Origin: Molanna angustata
Lineage: Eukaryota; Arthropoda; Insecta; Trichoptera; Molannidae
Reading direction: 5' to 3'
Length of the DNA: 64,000 nucleotides
Assembly: GCA_963576475.1 (NCBI GenBank)
Contig: OY754972.1
Span: 34,448,556-34,512,555 of the forward strand
Made by a program: the position numbers and the translations under genes. Shown in pieces: positions 63,246-64,000 of this stretch. Under the pieces are notes generated by a model that was not told where the DNA came from, searched no databases, and saw only the letters and a program-made list of their open reading frames with translations. Position 1 is the first letter of the stretch. Each line of letters opens with the position of its first letter.

Positions 63246-64000
63246 GTAAAAACATTATTACGCCAATATTCAAATCTGGATAACAGAAAATCAGTAACTA
63301 TCGGCCAATATCAAAATTGCCTTTGTTCTCGAAATTTTTTGAAAAAATATTTTAGTTCATCTCTAGTTTTATCTTTAACTATTCCTGATTTCGGAGCAAC
63401 ATGGTTTCGTAAAGAGTAAATGTGTGAATACTACTCTTGTGCTCTTCGCGGACTTCCTGCCTCGTCACACGGACGAAAAAATCCATGTACCTAGATGCTA
63501 TCTTAACAAAGGCTTATGATAAGGTCGATCACGAACTGCTCTAAACTACAATCTGTAGGTATTCACGGCAACCTCTTAATTTGGCTCCGAAATATGGAAT
63601 CCCATTCATGTGACTAAGGTACGTTGACTGGAAAGAATACAAGATAAATTCTTAAATAGCCTGAACTTTCGTTCTTATCACGCATTTGCTTCTAAATCAG
63701 ATGTTTTAATAATCATTAATATTGAGAGAGTGCAATTTAGATAACCGTTACTAACCAAATGACATTTCATAAAATTATAAATACCAAAATTGACTCACCC
63801 AATATACTAAACAATTCCTTTCCATGTACCAATGCGAAGTGGCAGACGTAACATCCTATTTTACATAGACCGGGCGCGTACTACATTCATTCATTGTTCG
63901 GGCTTGCAATAGTTGCAACTTGCGAAGTGGTATAATTTACGCTTTTCTGTAATTGGACTTATCCCTGTATTATGTTTGTATTGTCACTTGTTGTATGTGT
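63246..64000 (+). pseudogene. Jockey-like LINE, RT remainder with internal deletion, runs off the window
   Basis: ITPIFKSG then ISNYRPISKLPLFSKFFEKIF (stop in between), QHGFVKSKCVNT, AYDKVDHELL and SVGIHGNLLIWL read in shifting frames to about 63580. The sequence then jumps to WNPIHV, LERIQDKFLNSLNFRSYH, so the palm with YADD and about 100 codons are deleted. LTHPIY and SGRRN-like pieces continue to 63860. It completes the fragment at 61465-61657 and resembles the copies at 31461 and 32425. Confidence 0.75.

Overview
The window looks like gene-poor, repeat-rich DNA from a moth or butterfly genome. It is AT-rich, carries the TAGGTAGGTACCTAC-type simple motif that is common in lepidopteran genomes (for example near 3050, 9085, 16760, 44455, 46215 and 52070), and consists mainly of transposable elements whose coding fragments resemble insect non-LTR (RTE-, R1-, Jockey/I- and R2/R4-like), Penelope-like and Helitron families. 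The order is an inference; the animal, insect-like nature is better supported. I found no complete host gene. The only candidate host coding sequences are two short C-terminal pieces on the minus strand (36838-36945 and 60876-61043).

The one clearly intact unit is a full-length non-LTR retrotransposon on the minus strand (17701-23358). ORF1 encodes a gag-like protein with three zinc knuckles. ORF2 encodes endonuclease, reverse transcriptase, RNase H and a terminal zinc finger. A poly(A) tract and a 12-14 bp target-site duplication flank it. ORF1 would package the RNA, and ORF2 would nick DNA, copy the RNA and remove the RNA strand.

Layout. 1-9.2 kb: Helitron-type non-autonomous elements, a 31-43 bp minisatellite, an R2/R4-type LINE C-terminus (zinc finger plus restriction-like endonuclease) next to a Penelope-like RT/GIY-YIG remnant, and an RTE-like fragment with its own target duplication. 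9.2-11.1 kb: a block of four successive tandem-repeat units. 12-17 kb: decayed LINEs and another Helitron. 17.7-23.4 kb: the intact LINE. 23.4-30.8 kb: Penelope, RTE-like and R1-like remnants, a near-perfect foldback MITE with TTA duplication, a tRNA-derived SINE and a second R4-like copy. 31.4-35.4 kb: two Jockey-like 3' ends in tandem, then another tandem array. 36.8-38.8 kb: a possible terminal exon next to a 1.76 kb inverted duplication of one Helitron. 41-47 kb: paired copies of an unclassified repeat, another Helitron, a recurrent AGCCAGAAGGG motif and a SINE. 49-57 kb: RTE-like and R1-like LINE debris. 57.5-64 kb: SINEs, a perfect 192 bp palindrome carrying a hammerhead-like core typical of Penelope elements, a 30-32 bp minisatellite, a polyadenylated gene-tail remnant, and a Jockey-like LINE split by later insertions.

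Several insertions can be polarised inside this window because an uninterrupted paralogue is also present: the MITE at 28451 against 57145-57160, the LINE tail at 41731 against 42440, and the 70 bp insert at 50381 against 25200. This makes the window a layered record of transposition.
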